From Cordia subcordata (Eukaryota > Streptophyta > Magnoliopsida > Boraginales > Cordiaceae): 64,000 nucleotides of DNA. The stretch is from contig JAPTOF010000002.1 in assembly GCA_028554755.1 (NCBI GenBank), forward strand, positions 28,391,001-28,455,000. Reading direction: 5' to 3'. The notes beneath the pieces are model-generated. The model was not told the origin of the DNA, made no database searches, and saw only the letters and a list, made by a program, of their open reading frames with translations. How positions within the stretch are numbered: position 1 is the stretch's first letter; each line of letters begins with the position of its first letter. Both the position numbers and the translations under genes were made by a program. Shown here piece after piece: positions 23,665 through 35,385 of this stretch.

Positions 23665-24189
23665 TAAAGTCTAAACTTTCTAGTATTACCTAATACAAGA
23701 GTGCGCACACACAATCTAAAGGATCAATTTGTACCTTTGATTGGGCCGGATTTTGGGAGCCATAACGGACAAGAGGCTAGGATAATTGTACATGATAATG
23801 GATGGTATTGTACAGGTTAATTCTCTCCTAATGATTGATAAGTGACTAGGAGATTAAATTATGTTCATTCATATCATTGATTTTATCTGAATCTTGCATT
23901 TTTAAATGTTCAACTTTTCTCCTCGTCTCCCTTCTCTTTTTATTTCCTTTATTTCTCTTAATAAATGGACAAAATTTTACCTTGTAATTACTTGGAAATA
24001 CTAATGATCAAGAGTAGATCCAAATTTGACACGTGGAACCCCTAATTTATCCTTTTCTTTTCAAAATTTGCATACTTTTGCTATTAAAAATTAAAACATC
24101 CCTCATTAAGTAAATAATTTTAATATTATAATCTCTATGGAGGAAAATTTTAAAATGTATCTCTAGATTCACCTTCAGTAAATTAAAAT

Positions 24190-24396
24190 CCATTTAGGAA
24201 TAGCCCACTTTCACCTTTGTACTTTTCACATAGGTGTAATTAAAAACCATCACCTATGACCTTTTTGTATAGGCGATGGTTTAAAAACAGTCACTTATGC
24301 ATTCTTAGTATCGATGATGGTTTGAAAATAACCGTCTATGCATAGTTGGGGTTTTAGAACTGTCACCTATTCCCTCTTTTGTTTTTCTTTGTAGTG
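24190..24396. mobile_element. Relic of a CACTA element (one terminus)
   Basis: The right end GTTTTTCTTTGTAGTG is the reverse complement of CACTACAAAGAAAAAC, a standard CACTA terminus. Inside it are repeated CACCTATG / TAGGCGATGG motifs in both orientations, as in CACTA subterminal repeats. No matching left terminus was found, so it is truncated. Confidence 0.6.
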
Positions 24397-27300
24397 TATA
24401 GGATTCAGGGGGCATTAAAGAAAAACACATGGGAAAAACTATATAGCACTTTGTTAAACTTTCTCCAAAAAAAAAAAAAAGAACTATATAGTGAGCTACT
24501 AATTTAAGCTAATCTTTGAGTTGTGCTGAGGTTTAGAAAAATCTTAAGGTAGTAATTGCTTCATACCGTGTTTAGAGTAAACTTATTATAAGATACTTAT
24601 TTTATTGATGTGAAGGAGATAATGTTTATTGTCCATACGTATGTAGGCTTCAGCCCATTTGAGAGACGAACAACAAGGGCAGCCTTATGGTAAATCTTAC
24701 TTGTCATAACAAGAAAATTATAGGAGTCATGACAAAGATATTGTTGAGAAAGGGATAACTTTTTCTCATATGAAATAAAAATTGGATTCATGTACTAGGA
24801 ACAAAATTTCTCATTTCTTAGCCGGAAAAATATGTGAAGATGAAAGAAGTATTAAGTGGAACAAAATTGATTGGGTGATAAAGAACAATACATTTTTTTT
24901 ACTATAAGATATATTGACCGTTGTCACCGATTATTTGATTAGACTGAAATTTGGAATCTTTGCATAGCCATCCAACAAACGTTAGCTTTGTAATTCTTCA
25001 TTAGTCACACAAGCTTATGATCCCTTTGACCAAGGTTCCCTAGATTTGCCAAAGCCTGTGACCAGATAGCTAGCCTTAGCATACTTGCACTAATTCATCG
25101 ATTCTGCAAAATTTCACGCAAAAGACAAGCATATTTGTGTCAGAAACTACCTTCTACACCAACGATGTAAATTCGTAATGTCTGCATGTAGCCAATATTC
25201 TGGGATAGAGCAACCCGAGAAAAAAAGACAAGCTAGTCACTTCAATGCAAATGTGAATTATTTAATTAATGTCAAGATCTCTTACAGTGTCGTGTATAAT
25301 AATAATACAGTGTCGACATTTGGAATTGTCATTTGAAATGACAGCTCTTTTATAGATTTTTCCCATCTAAGCTGTAGCCAAATCACGACATTTGTCTGGC
25401 CAGTGGCGAAGTATTATCAGTGTGTCGCTTGACATCAGCCATCAATTTCTTCTGAAAATCCCTACGCTTGCGTAGAGTACAAAAGAGCCAAAAAGAACAA
25501 ATGAAATACATCACCGCGCTTAATAATGTGCGCATAAGTCGATTCATGGGACCATTAGACCATTTTGCTTAATTTCATGTTTCCAATTGATATACTCGTT
25601 TGGAATATCAATCATCATCAATCGCGGTCATTGTTTTGCATGCTTAATTAATCTTATCCTCAGGAAAGCAGAATATAAAATCTTTAATTTCTTGCTAGAT
25701 AGCGACCTATAAATTCTGCCTTGCCATCGACAAGAACTACTCTTTTACAGCCACTAAAAGCCATCTTTAATCTGCTTAATTAAGTTGGTCCTTTGATGAT
25801 AACTTCGTGAAGTTAACTTACTAACAAATAGATTGAATTTTATGAGAAAGGAATGATAGACATCAAAGATGGTATAGCCATCCGGTTTTTGCTGGATGGA
25901 TACTATTCTCTTGCAATTAATGCAACTTTACTCGTGTGTATGTCCGCATATGCGAAACCCTATCTGAAGAAGTATCAAGATTCATTCTGTTTGGAGACAG
26001 CACACAACTGTGGAAAATGACGGGGACACTGTTTCCATGGAGGCCACACGTGGGTGTATCACGTATGATGGGGATGTAGGCCCGCTCGATCATAGACAGA
26101 AATTCAACAATAATGAATTGTTCAAAAAAAAAATCTTTTTAAATTAATCGTATTATCAATTCAATATATGATCAGTAACACGACAAGAACATAACAGGTT
26201 GCGATCAGTCAACAAGTCAATCGACCAACCAACAAAACAACCCGAAAGGTTATAATCACCCACGAGGGCCTAATTGCTTAGAGGGACAATGTAATTTGTA
26301 ACATATTACTTTTTGGTGTAACGTCTTCTAATGTTTCGCTTTCCATCATTTTTTATGTATTTGCTGGAGGGGGATGAATGACCACATTGCTGGTTGAAGA
26401 TCACATGTCCACAAGCTTGTTTGATGGAAGCTATTCATTTATTTTACCACTTTAATTGAATTATTGAGAATGTACACAGCAGCGAAGATGTTGAATTTGG
26501 TCAGCAGTATAAAAGATGAAGCGTGACACATCGGTTGTACAGGGATAAAAGCTTGACCCACCCTTCAAATTACATATGGAGTAATTCATCTGGTGTTCAT
26601 ATCATCCAATTCCATATGTCGTTGTACATGGAGAAGAGGATGACCTACCCATTACTAGAGAATTGCTGTCGGAGACGAAAAAGAATGAGTTGCTAAATAG
26701 AAACGATATAGAGATGGACAACAATTTTGTTTTTAGTTAGTCATCAATAAGTGACCGAGAGGCATTTGACATGAAACAGAAACGTATATCATAGCCATCT
26801 CTAATTAAAGACGGAAAATCAGATCCTGATTAGCTAGTATCCCCATATAATATTATTATGTCATAATGTAGACAGTTAGATTTCATTAGAGCAATTCCGA
26901 CTTTGAAACTGTCTTGGTGGCCTTTATGTTTGGGTGTATCTGTACTGGGGATAATCAGCATATGCTCAGCATAGTTAACTTCTCTTTTGGTCTGCAGATC
27001 TTGAATGCGTATCCGGAATCTCAACCTCAGAGAACTAATATTAATTGCTCGTTGAATTTGTGAATTTGATAGTTCTTTCTCTTCATGATTCTCGGAGTAT
27101 ATATGCTAGATTTGGTTGAATCTTGTACATATAAACAAGTTATGCATTAATCTAGAATTTTTAGACTAGTAAGTTTCGTTCGGGTTGCTGGATTTCTAAT
27201 CCCAAATTCCACATTCTAACCGACTGATGAGAAAATATAAAAATATATAATATTTGCACAATATATACGGAAAAGAAAGGGAAAAAAAGAAAAAGAAAAC

Positions 27301-27726
27301 TAATTAGGGAGGGAACTAGTTTTTTGAGCAGCTTTTTTTTTTTTTTTTTTTTTTTTTCTGGTTCCCTAGTCCAAACAGAGAATTCATTTATTCAAAGGCA
27401 AAATTTACAACGGGCCTTCTTCGAAAACGAATGGACGGCAACGACATCAAGAACAAAATGGACAAAACTAATTCAAAGGCAAAATTAGTTTTAATTTCAA
27501 CAATTAGATAATGGACATTCGCGAGCTTAGCCAAGCTATTTCCTAAGTTTTCTTCACACTCATTTATCAAAATAGAGAAAAAGTTATAGATTGAATAGCT
27601 AAAGCCTGTAGAAATGATGTCCTTTCCCTTGGATTGGTCTTCTGCTTTCTCCTGATTTTGTTCCAAGAGACATTGGTTAATTTCGATTATACTATCGCTC
27701 CATTTTAATGAAATCCTTTCTGACCA

Positions 27727-27733
27727 ATATACA

Positions 27734-27786
<53 letters not shown>

Positions 27787-27789
27787 GTA
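27727..27789. repeat. Compound TA/ACATATA microsatellite
   Basis: Three blocks of ATATAT separated by ACATAT. The frame reading Tyr-Ile repeats across it is an artefact of the repeat. Confidence 0.9.
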
Positions 27790-28025
27790 TATAGAAAAAA
27801 ACAATGCCACGAGAGGCGCGAATGCTACAGGAAAAGGATATACGGGTAACGAAAATTAACGAGAAAACAGGTTAGTAACCGAAATTGAAAAGTCTCGTTA
27901 AAAATAACAGTAGACACGAAGATTAGAGTACAGGTATGGTACAAATCTCCAAGATTCAGCTGCTATATATCATATATATGGCAGATATTTTACAAGATAT
28001 TTTAAATTTGTTTATAAGATGCATG

Positions 28026-28739
28026 TCATGATCTAAGGAGAAATATGCTGAGTTCTTGGCCGGAGCTTCCGGCTGGATTCATCATATGAAACGACTCGGA
28101 ATCAGCAGACCCGATGACTCGCTTAAAGCTGGCCCTCAAGTACATGAGATCGCCGTCTTCTGCCTTGTCAGCCACCGGCAGAACACCCGCCCCTACCGAC
28201 ACCGATTGCATGAGCTTCAGAACGTTAACGTCGCTCGCCGTCATCTGACGCCTCGTGGCGAAACCGACCTTTCTCCCATTGCAGTACATGGACCACACCG
28301 GCGCATCATAGAGCGACGAGCTCGTGCTTGCCCCGGAACCGACGACCCCCTTCCGGCGCCGGTCACACTCGAGGGCTATCCTCAGCAGCCCGTGCTCCAT
28401 CTCTCTGGCGAGAAAAGAGGTCGGCACGCCGAACTCCAGCAGCAGCAGAGGGGAGCTTTTGGTGTCGTCTTGAATGGAGAAGCTGACGCGGCCCTTCCGG
28501 TAGCCGAAGAAAGTGCCGGTGACGGTGGAGCCGGACGACACGTGGCTGTGAGCCGGTGAGTTGGTTTCGCTGGAGGGAGACTCCGACGTCGGTGGGCCAC
28601 AGCAGGCGGGGACCATACACTCCACCAGACTACGCAGAGATCGCCGGAATCTTACTTCCCGGCCGCACTCTACTGAAGTAGCAGTGTCCATGATGTATAA
28701 ATGGCCTCCTTGGCGTCCCAAGTCCACCATTGTCCTCAT
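28026..28739 (-). CDS. MIZU-KUSSEI1-like protein (DUF617)
   Basis: Single exon, 237 residues, ATG at 28739. The DUF617 domain fills residues of about 70-236: VTGTFFGYRKGRVSFSIQDD, LLLLEFGVPTSFLAREM, LRIALECDRR, APVWSMYCNGRKVGFATRR, DVNVLKLMQSVSVGAGVLP and the C-terminal DLMYLRASFKRVIGSADSES / SFHMMNPAGSSGQELSIFLL. The N-terminus is short for the family. MIZ1 is needed for root hydrotropism and acts at endoplasmic reticulum membranes; other DUF617 members are less known, so orthology is not claimed. It is more GC-rich than its surroundings, which is usual for intronless plant genes. A CT/TA tract about 200 bp upstream may carry the core promoter. The open frame on the opposite strand is its shadow. 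Confidence 0.93.
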   Translation of the reverse strand: MRTMVDLGRQGGHLYIMDTATSVECGREVRFRRSLRSLVECMVPACCGPPTSESPSSETNSPAHSHVSSGSTVTGTFFGYRKGRVSFSIQDDTKSSPLLLLEFGVPTSFLAREMEHGLLRIALECDRRRKGVVGSGASTSSSLYDAPVWSMYCNGRKVGFATRRQMTASDVNVLKLMQSVSVGAGVLPVADKAEDGDLMYLRASFKRVIGSADSESFHMMNPAGSSGQELSIFLLRS

Positions 28740-28926
28740 TTTTTAAAAGCTTCAAATGGAAAAATTCTCAAGAGAAAATATTTTAAGCTGCTAAGAGTAC
28801 GAATTTGAATTATGTTTATTCCCTACTTCTGTATAGTTTAATAGCATGAGAAGAGAAGGCAATGATGATGGCTTTGGAGAGATGCGAGTGGAGGGAGGAG
28901 TGGCTATACTCATGCACCTATGTATG

Positions 28927-28938
28927 TGTACTCTCTCC

Positions 28939-28972
<34 letters not shown>
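28927..28972 (-). promoter_or_regulatory. Putative TATA plus GA-rich leader of the MIZ1-like gene
   Basis: Read on the minus strand, a TATATATATATATA tract is followed directly by GAGAGAGAGAGAG, about 190-230 bp before the start codon. A TATA box with a downstream GA/CT-rich leader is a common plant core promoter layout. It is also simply a microsatellite, so the role is inference. Confidence 0.4.
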
Positions 28973-28973
<1 letters not shown>

Positions 28974-29279
28974 GGTGAGGCTGGGATAATTATATAAAGT
29001 AATCGAATTGATTATGAGCCAATAAGAAGATAATCATGCATGACTAGTGACTACTAGCTACTAGCTAGTAATATAACAAAAGGAACAAAAGGGTAACAAA
29101 AAGAAGTTATAACAACACCTAAATGTTATTTTGCCCCATGAATTTTGAAGCAGCACTTATTTTAGATTTTGGCTAGGACCTCAAGTCTTCTTACTGTTAA
29201 CACGAGTAACATATTATTAGATTATTAAAGTTGTGATTTGTCTAAGCTAAGAAATTTTAAAAATTACATGTAATATTAA

Positions 29280-29500
29280 GGGTTTGTTTAAATTGATTTT
29301 TTTCCCCAAAAAAATACATTCTTTTTATAATAAATATTTAACTTGGCTTCAAAAAAAAGAAAAAATTTTAGAGGAAAACAAACTCAAATATAATTTTTTT
29401 AAAAGTCAGAATTTTTAATTTGTTAATTTTTTAAAATAATATTTTTTTCAAAAATTATTTTAAAAAATATGCTTTTGAGAAAATCAATCAAAACCAACCC
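29280..29500. mobile_element. Tourist-like MITE (copy B)
   Basis: The ends GGGTTTGTTTAAATTGATTT and AAATCAATCAAAACCAACCC form terminal inverted repeats around 221 bp. The flanks are TAA on the left and TTT on the right, an eroded TSD. Confidence 0.7.
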
Positions 29501-29735
29501 TTTGGTCAATTGTACATAAATTTGAGCTCTATTTCAACTTGAAATTCAGCAAATGGCATGCGACTTATAGCTTAGTGGGAAGGATAGTATGTCTAAATAA
29601 AAGGCGTAATAACTCTCACGTAAGTGCATGAGTATAAATTAATATGATTTAATCAAAGTCAAAAAATTGACAATTAATGATAAGTAGGATTGCTAGAGTT
29701 GAGTTAGCAAAAATTAGTGTTCCTAATAGGGTTAA

Positions 29736-29958
29736 GGGCCGTTTGAATTGACTTTTTTTAAAAGTACTTTTTTGACAATTTTTAAAAAAATAACTTTTTT
29801 TTTAAAGTTAAAAATTTTAACTTTTAAAAAAAATTATATTTGAGTTTTTTTTCAGAGTTTCAACTTTTTTGAAAGTTAAATTAAATAATTATTACAAATT
29901 TAATGTAATTTTTTTTTAAAAAAAAATTTCCTTAAAAAAAATCAATCCAAACAGGTCC
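29736..29958. mobile_element. Tourist-like MITE (copy C), TSD TAA
   Basis: The ends GGGCCGTTTGAATTGACTTT and AATCAATCCAAACAGGTCC enclose 223 bp. TAA stands at both 29733-29735 and 29959-29961, a clean 3-bp TSD, as in PIF/Harbinger MITEs. The best-preserved copy in the window together with copy D. Confidence 0.85.
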
Positions 29959-30737
29959 TAAGCATTTCGTTTAAAACAAGGGGGGCAAAATATCATTCAC
30001 CCATCAAAATCACTCTCCTTTGTTGGGTGTTTTAATGCGGAAAAGAGAGTGGGGCTGCTCTTTTTATTGAGGGCAATAATTCTGCCCACAAGCCACAAGG
30101 GGTGTGGCGGGGCCTGCTATGGAGGCACCTTCCTGGCATCAAAAGGTTGTCTAATATGATTTATAGGTAACGAGGTTCCATCACGACCGAAAAGAAAAGA
30201 AAAAAAAATTGGAAAAAGAAGAAGAAATACGAGGTTCCAAAATTCTAATACAGGGAAGATTATTCTTTTGCTTTTTCTTTCTAGAGAAAATATGGTTCAA
30301 GTCTTTTACTTGGTTTAACCTAGCTAAACTTTAAGATTTAAAATATTCTGTATTTTTTCTGGAAAGCTTAAACTTAGATAACTTTTTGCTCATATTTGAA
30401 AATATTTAAAGATTACTTATTACATGGTATTTGAAACAACAATTTCAAGGAGTTTTTGGTAAGAAAAAAGGAAAAAAAAAAGATCTACATAAGCTTTTAA
30501 AAATTATGTGATGATCTATAAGATGAAAGTAACATGTATGGACAATTAACGGGTATATTTAATATCTCTTTTTTTTTTTTTTTTCCAGTGGAGGCTAAGT
30601 CAATGATCAAAATGCAGTAGAACTAATCCTTGAAAGGTCCTGCCTCTCATGTCTTCTCTCATTACTTGTTTCAATTGCTAAGGAGGATTCTCGACGATAT
30701 GAAATCCAAGAGGGATTTGCAGCCCATAGTTAGCTAT

Positions 30738-31150
30738 CTAATCTATATTCTTGTTGGATTTTCTAAATACATGCTTCAGTGAGTATCCTGAATTCGCCAT
30801 CAAAATTCTTATGCTCTTTTCTATTGATGGTAGTACCATATTTCTTGGACATTTGCTCCCATTGATCCAACAAGTCAGTACCTTCGAATTAGTTTCAATC
30901 TCCAATTTTGTGATTCCAATTTGTTCAGCTACTTTGAGTCCCTCCAGAAGTGCCCTTGCCTCTGATATATTGTTTGAGGCACAACCCATATTAATTGCAA
31001 ATCCCATAATCCACTTACTCTAGTGATTGCAAAACACTCCCCCAACTCCTGCAAGTCCTAGATTCTCTTTTGAGCAACCATCAATATTAAGCTTAAATCC
31101 ATCCGTTGGAGGGATCCAACTAATGAGCTTCCATCCCCTAGTTGCTTGCA
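30738..31150 (-). pseudogene. RNase H domain fragment of a non-LTR retrotransposon
   Basis: On the minus strand the frame reads WIPPTDGFKLNIDGCSKENL, GLAGVGGVFCNH, a stop codon (near 31022), then MGFAINMGCASNNISEARAL and IGITKLEIETNSKVL. This is the pattern of the type I RNase H domain (RVT_3) that ends many plant LINE ORF2 proteins: the D in LNIDG, the E in SEARAL and a third acidic site (IETNS, with Asp replaced by Asn). The internal stop and the loss of flanking domains mark it as dead. Confidence 0.8.
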
Positions 31151-31438
31151 GATCCAACACGCTCCTTAATTGCCATGTTTCCTTAACTTCTTAAGTGTAG
31201 TCCGTGATGATCCGCGCTTCTGTTTGGAGGGGTACTTCTTGCTATTGAAATAACCTCTCGTTCCTCTATTGCCAAATCCATCAAAGTGAAATGATAAATT
31301 TTGTATCATTATAATATCTCTTCCTTACAAGTTTAGGCCGTTGTCCGATATACTATATAAAAGATTTTGAGTAGACTCTAAATTTCATATTACACGAAAT
31401 TCAAATCTTAAAATCATGGTTTTTCCTTTTCCTTTTTA

Positions 31439-31622
31439 GCTTATACAGCAAGAAATTTTCTAGCAAATAGTTCATATCCACTAATTACAACATATAATTA
31501 TCAAGTAATTAGGCCACTAGTATTAATTATATCGCTTATACAGCAAGAAATGTTGCAGCAAATAGCTCATATCCACTAACAACACATAATTATCAAGTAA
31601 TTATCAGGCCGTTAGTATTAAA
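31439..31622. repeat. 95-bp tandem duplication
   Basis: GCTTATACAGCAAGAAA begins at 31439 and again at 31534. Both units continue through GCAAATAG, CATATCCACTAA and AATTATCAAGTAATTA to TTAGTATTAA with few differences. Confidence 0.85.
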
Positions 31623-34600
31623 TAATGATATGGTTTCGGATAAGTGAAGCCATAATAAGCGCAGCAGATTGGTCAGCATAGACTGCATAGTGGCGCGTGA
31701 AAGTTTGCTTGTTTTTTTTCTTTCTTTTTTGGTTTTTCAACTTTCCACTTGAGTATATGTCTGGGCAGATCAGAGGATGTGGTGGTTCATGAAGGGACAT
31801 GCACGAGCATGCGCACGCTTCTTGATTGACTCCTTTGGGGCATGCAGGAAGCAATGAATCGACTCAAAAACAATTCTTGTTCCAAGCTTTCCCTATGGGT
31901 TGAAGTAGACTTCTTAACAGGCTGGCTTACGGGAGAAAAGAAAAAACCCGTGATTTCATTAACTTTCAAGTGAAGTGTTTTCTAAACTGACTGCAGAATA
32001 TAATCGTAATTTTATTTATGAATTCAAAGTTATAGTTTCTCATTTGAATATATCACTCGTATAAAAATCTCATATGTTAGTTTCTGCCTAGCATAGTCTT
32101 GTTCCTTTTAGAATCATAATAGATCGGTGATGTCCGACTGCAATATTAAAACGTCCTTCTTTCTTAACTAGGAAATGTTATATATATCTCAAGAAATTGA
32201 GAAGGCACTATTGCTATTAGTAGTCCACTTAAAGGTATTTCACATTGAGGATTAATTAAAATATGATGCTTATTGAGTACAATGGGTTCCAATTGGTTTA
32301 TGCTTATCAAGAGGCGAATATTGCACAAATTGGTTTGCAAGTACAATTTAAGTGTCCCACAGTAAATCATCTATCATCACATCCTGTAATTCTATATAAG
32401 AAAAGTATAATATGAGAAAATAAGGCATCTCCCATAGAATTGTTCATCAATACGTAATATGGCTTTGCCTCTCTCTAGTTAATCAGTGTGTCTACTAAAG
32501 TACTCAAGAGTAAGCAAGCATATCATTGATCCCAATATTGCAAGTTTGATTGCAATTGTACCCTTAAATTAAAATGTAACAAAAACAGGTCTCTGACCTA
32601 ATTTTACTACCATTTCATTTATATACTTCCGATTCCATTGCTTTTTTTTTTTTAGAATGAACAAATAGCCCTTGCAATTTGATACAAATTCTTCTCCTTT
32701 TTTAAACTAGTGCATAACTTATCCCCTTAACTAGCTTCCACATATCATTTAACAACTCGTTCATTCAATCGTACCAAATAACGTGTTGAGACAAAACTTA
32801 GAATATCACAGTCTAGCCATCCAAAGATTTGCCTACATTCAAATTACAATCCCGAGGGATAGCTAGCAGACCTTTTCCATCATTCTAAAGATTGTTTCTT
32901 CCTTTAGAGCACGCCTCACCTACTTTAGACGTCGCACTATGCTCTTTAATAATTCCATGCCCCGCAAGGCCACCCTCACATACATCACCATGCTAAAACA
33001 CACCAACTTTTTGTTCTATCAATTGATGCACGTTTGTGTTGTCGTGATCCCCCTTTTTCAAAATTTTCGTTATTTTGCGATAACATACCTTGTTATTGTG
33101 TCGAGGCCTCCCAAGAAGAATACAAAGCATCAGGATCTTTCTTTTTTTTGCATAAAGCTATTTTGCCTCTCATCAGTGTTCGAAAACGGGTCACAATCAT
33201 GACGCACCATGCACCATTTATATCGTGGGATATACATGGCAGCCTATGTGTTGATTGGACATTATAAAAATTATTATTATTATTATTATTATTATGAGTT
33301 TCTTTATTTTCCCTTTTAATTACAAGATATCTAGAGCACTAGCTTTCCAACTAACATTCTTTAGGATGAGATTATGGTTATTATTGACCATTGAAAGCAT
33401 TGATTCCAGCTCCTCCTAGTATACAACCATATTGTTAAAAATTTCATCATTCTATTATTGTATTGTTAGTGAAATTTAATGATTAGAAATATTTATATTT
33501 TTTTGTTGTAAATATATTATTAATTTATCATTATTAAATTTTATACAAAATATAATAATACTATGAAATATTCAGCTTTGCTTTTTTGGGCGTTATTTAA
33601 TGGTCAACAAAATTTAGATGCCCGGAAGACCGGTCCATAATTAAAGTTAAGCACTTTCGGGATAGGACAGAGATTTAATGCTTTGATTTGATTAATTATG
33701 CCACCTTATCTCTTTGCATTAAAAAAATAATTAGTAGATGCTTATTCCAACCAGTGGTGGTAATCTCGTATGATTAGTAGAGGTGCACTCTCTCCCTTCA
33801 TGCCATTCTGCTATCATTTAAAAAAAATATATATATGAGCTGCCACCTGTGGCATCGCCCCTGCGAAAGTATTAGCTGCAGTTAAAAAATCGCCCTTTAT
33901 TTCTGATTTTTTTTTTCTTTTGTAGTTGCATTTAACTGTGACATTAATAATTAAATAAACAATTTGGAGATCATATCATGCCAACTTGAAGAAGTTCCGT
34001 TTTATACGTCTGAGTGAAATACATCAACAAAATATTGAATTGTTAGCTTTATTTTACAATGGATACCTTGGTACAAGAGCCTTTAAATTCTTGGCTTAGA
34101 CTTGTGAATTTTAGGTCATGGCTAAATTTTGGTAATACAACAAAAAAGATATTGATAGCAAGCAAATTCATACGAGCAACTTTAATGCTATTAGATTCTG
34201 AGTGCAATCATGCAATCACGTTGATGAAAGTCAGGCTTCGTGAAAATTGGAATTAGATAGTATTTCAAGTGGTCAATATTATTTTTTTACTAGTGATGAC
34301 CCAAGTTTGAATTTTAGGAAAGATAGAGAATTGAGTTCGAAGTGAGGAGAAAAAAAATAAATAACAAAATAAAGCTTGTGAAATTTTTTCCTCTGCAAGT
34401 TCTCCCCTCCGCTCAGTTACTTACAAAATTATTTTAGGTTGGTGCTGCGCCAGAATGTCGTTACACACTAAACTGGGCTAGAAAGCCTAAGTAATACAAC
34501 AAGTCTTCTTGGGCTATTTTTGAGGTCGTCATTGGTTGTGAAAAGAAAGATTTTTACATAGTCTAAGCAATTATGGGCCATTGGATCTAGCATGTATATC

Positions 34601-35049
34601 ATTTCTATTCTACTACGTTTAAAATAGAGTTGACCTATACTTTTATTGGCACTAATTAGTCTAGGTTATTTTTCTCTTCTCGTGTCCGTTAAGAACGAAG
34701 AAGTTCATGAATCATAATAGGTGAAACACAGACAAGAATGAAGAAATATTTTTTTAGAAGCTCAGATTCTAGTTTCTGTAAAAATTAAAATAAAAAATTT
34801 TAAAAAGTTTCAACTTTTTGTATATGATTTGATATATACTATGCGATTTTTCTAAGATCAATTTTTTATAAAGAGATTTCGGACAACGTTATTTTGATAT
34901 TTTTAAATGAGTGGCGGTAAGAATCAGACTTGAGACTGTTTGATTTGTAGGCTCTTATACCATATTGAGTTACCACCTCATCTAAGAGCTTAAGCTTATA
35001 TAGAGGATATTGGCTTATTAATTTATTGTACTAACAATAAAGTTATGAA

Positions 35050-35385
35050 CAAATAAAATGAAGTGGTGAACATGTGTTTGTGTTTGTGTATGAGAATAGT
35101 GAACAATTATATATAGAATGGTGAACAAATAAATGTAACATTGTGTATAAATATATATATGTTTATATCTGGGTGTTTGTGTCGTGTGAGAGTGGTAAAC
35201 AAATAAACGTGTTTATATTTGTGTGTGTTTGTATGCGTGAGAGAGTGGTGAATAAATATATGTGGAATAATGAACAAATATTTGATTATATATGAAAGTC
35301 AACGAATTATTTTTTAATTTTTTGGTGCGTAAATAATAACGTGTATTGTTTACGTGCAATATATGCACAGTAATTTCACAGAAGT
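35050..35385. repeat. Interspersed repeat with GTGAACAAATA sub-units (copy 1)
   Basis: Sub-units of about 60-70 bp alternate TGTGTTTGTGTGTGAGAGTG-type and GTGAACAAATA motifs, and the block ends in ACGTGCAATATATGCACAGT. The same composition recurs at 63310-63605. The element class is unknown. Confidence 0.6.

Larger units (their letters stand above)
19365..28025. other. Gene-free, repeat-bearing block
   Basis: About 8.6 kb without a recognisable gene, apart from a possible missing 5' exon of the DUF547 gene. It contains a LINE tail (20410-20572), a degenerate tandem array (21080-21620), a long TIR element (22876-23664), a CACTA terminus (24190-24396) and TA microsatellites (20878-20901 and 27727-27789). 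From 24400 to 27300 I see nothing beyond AT-rich sequence. The frame at 22382-22678 has no family motif. Confidence 0.6.

Noticed and set aside
27388..27810. 140-codon minus-strand frame with Tyr-Ile repeats
   Set aside because: Driven by the TA microsatellite at 27727-27789; the rest has no recognisable domain.
28056..28559. 167-codon plus-strand frame opposite the MIZ1-like gene
   Set aside because: Antisense shadow of a GC-rich coding exon; the minus strand carries the conserved DUF617 motifs.
33625..33670. AAAGTTAAGCACTTTCGGG, slightly like part of 5S rRNA
   Set aside because: Only a short match around AAGTTAAGC; the flanks do not continue as 5S rRNA, so no rRNA gene or 5S-derived element is claimed.
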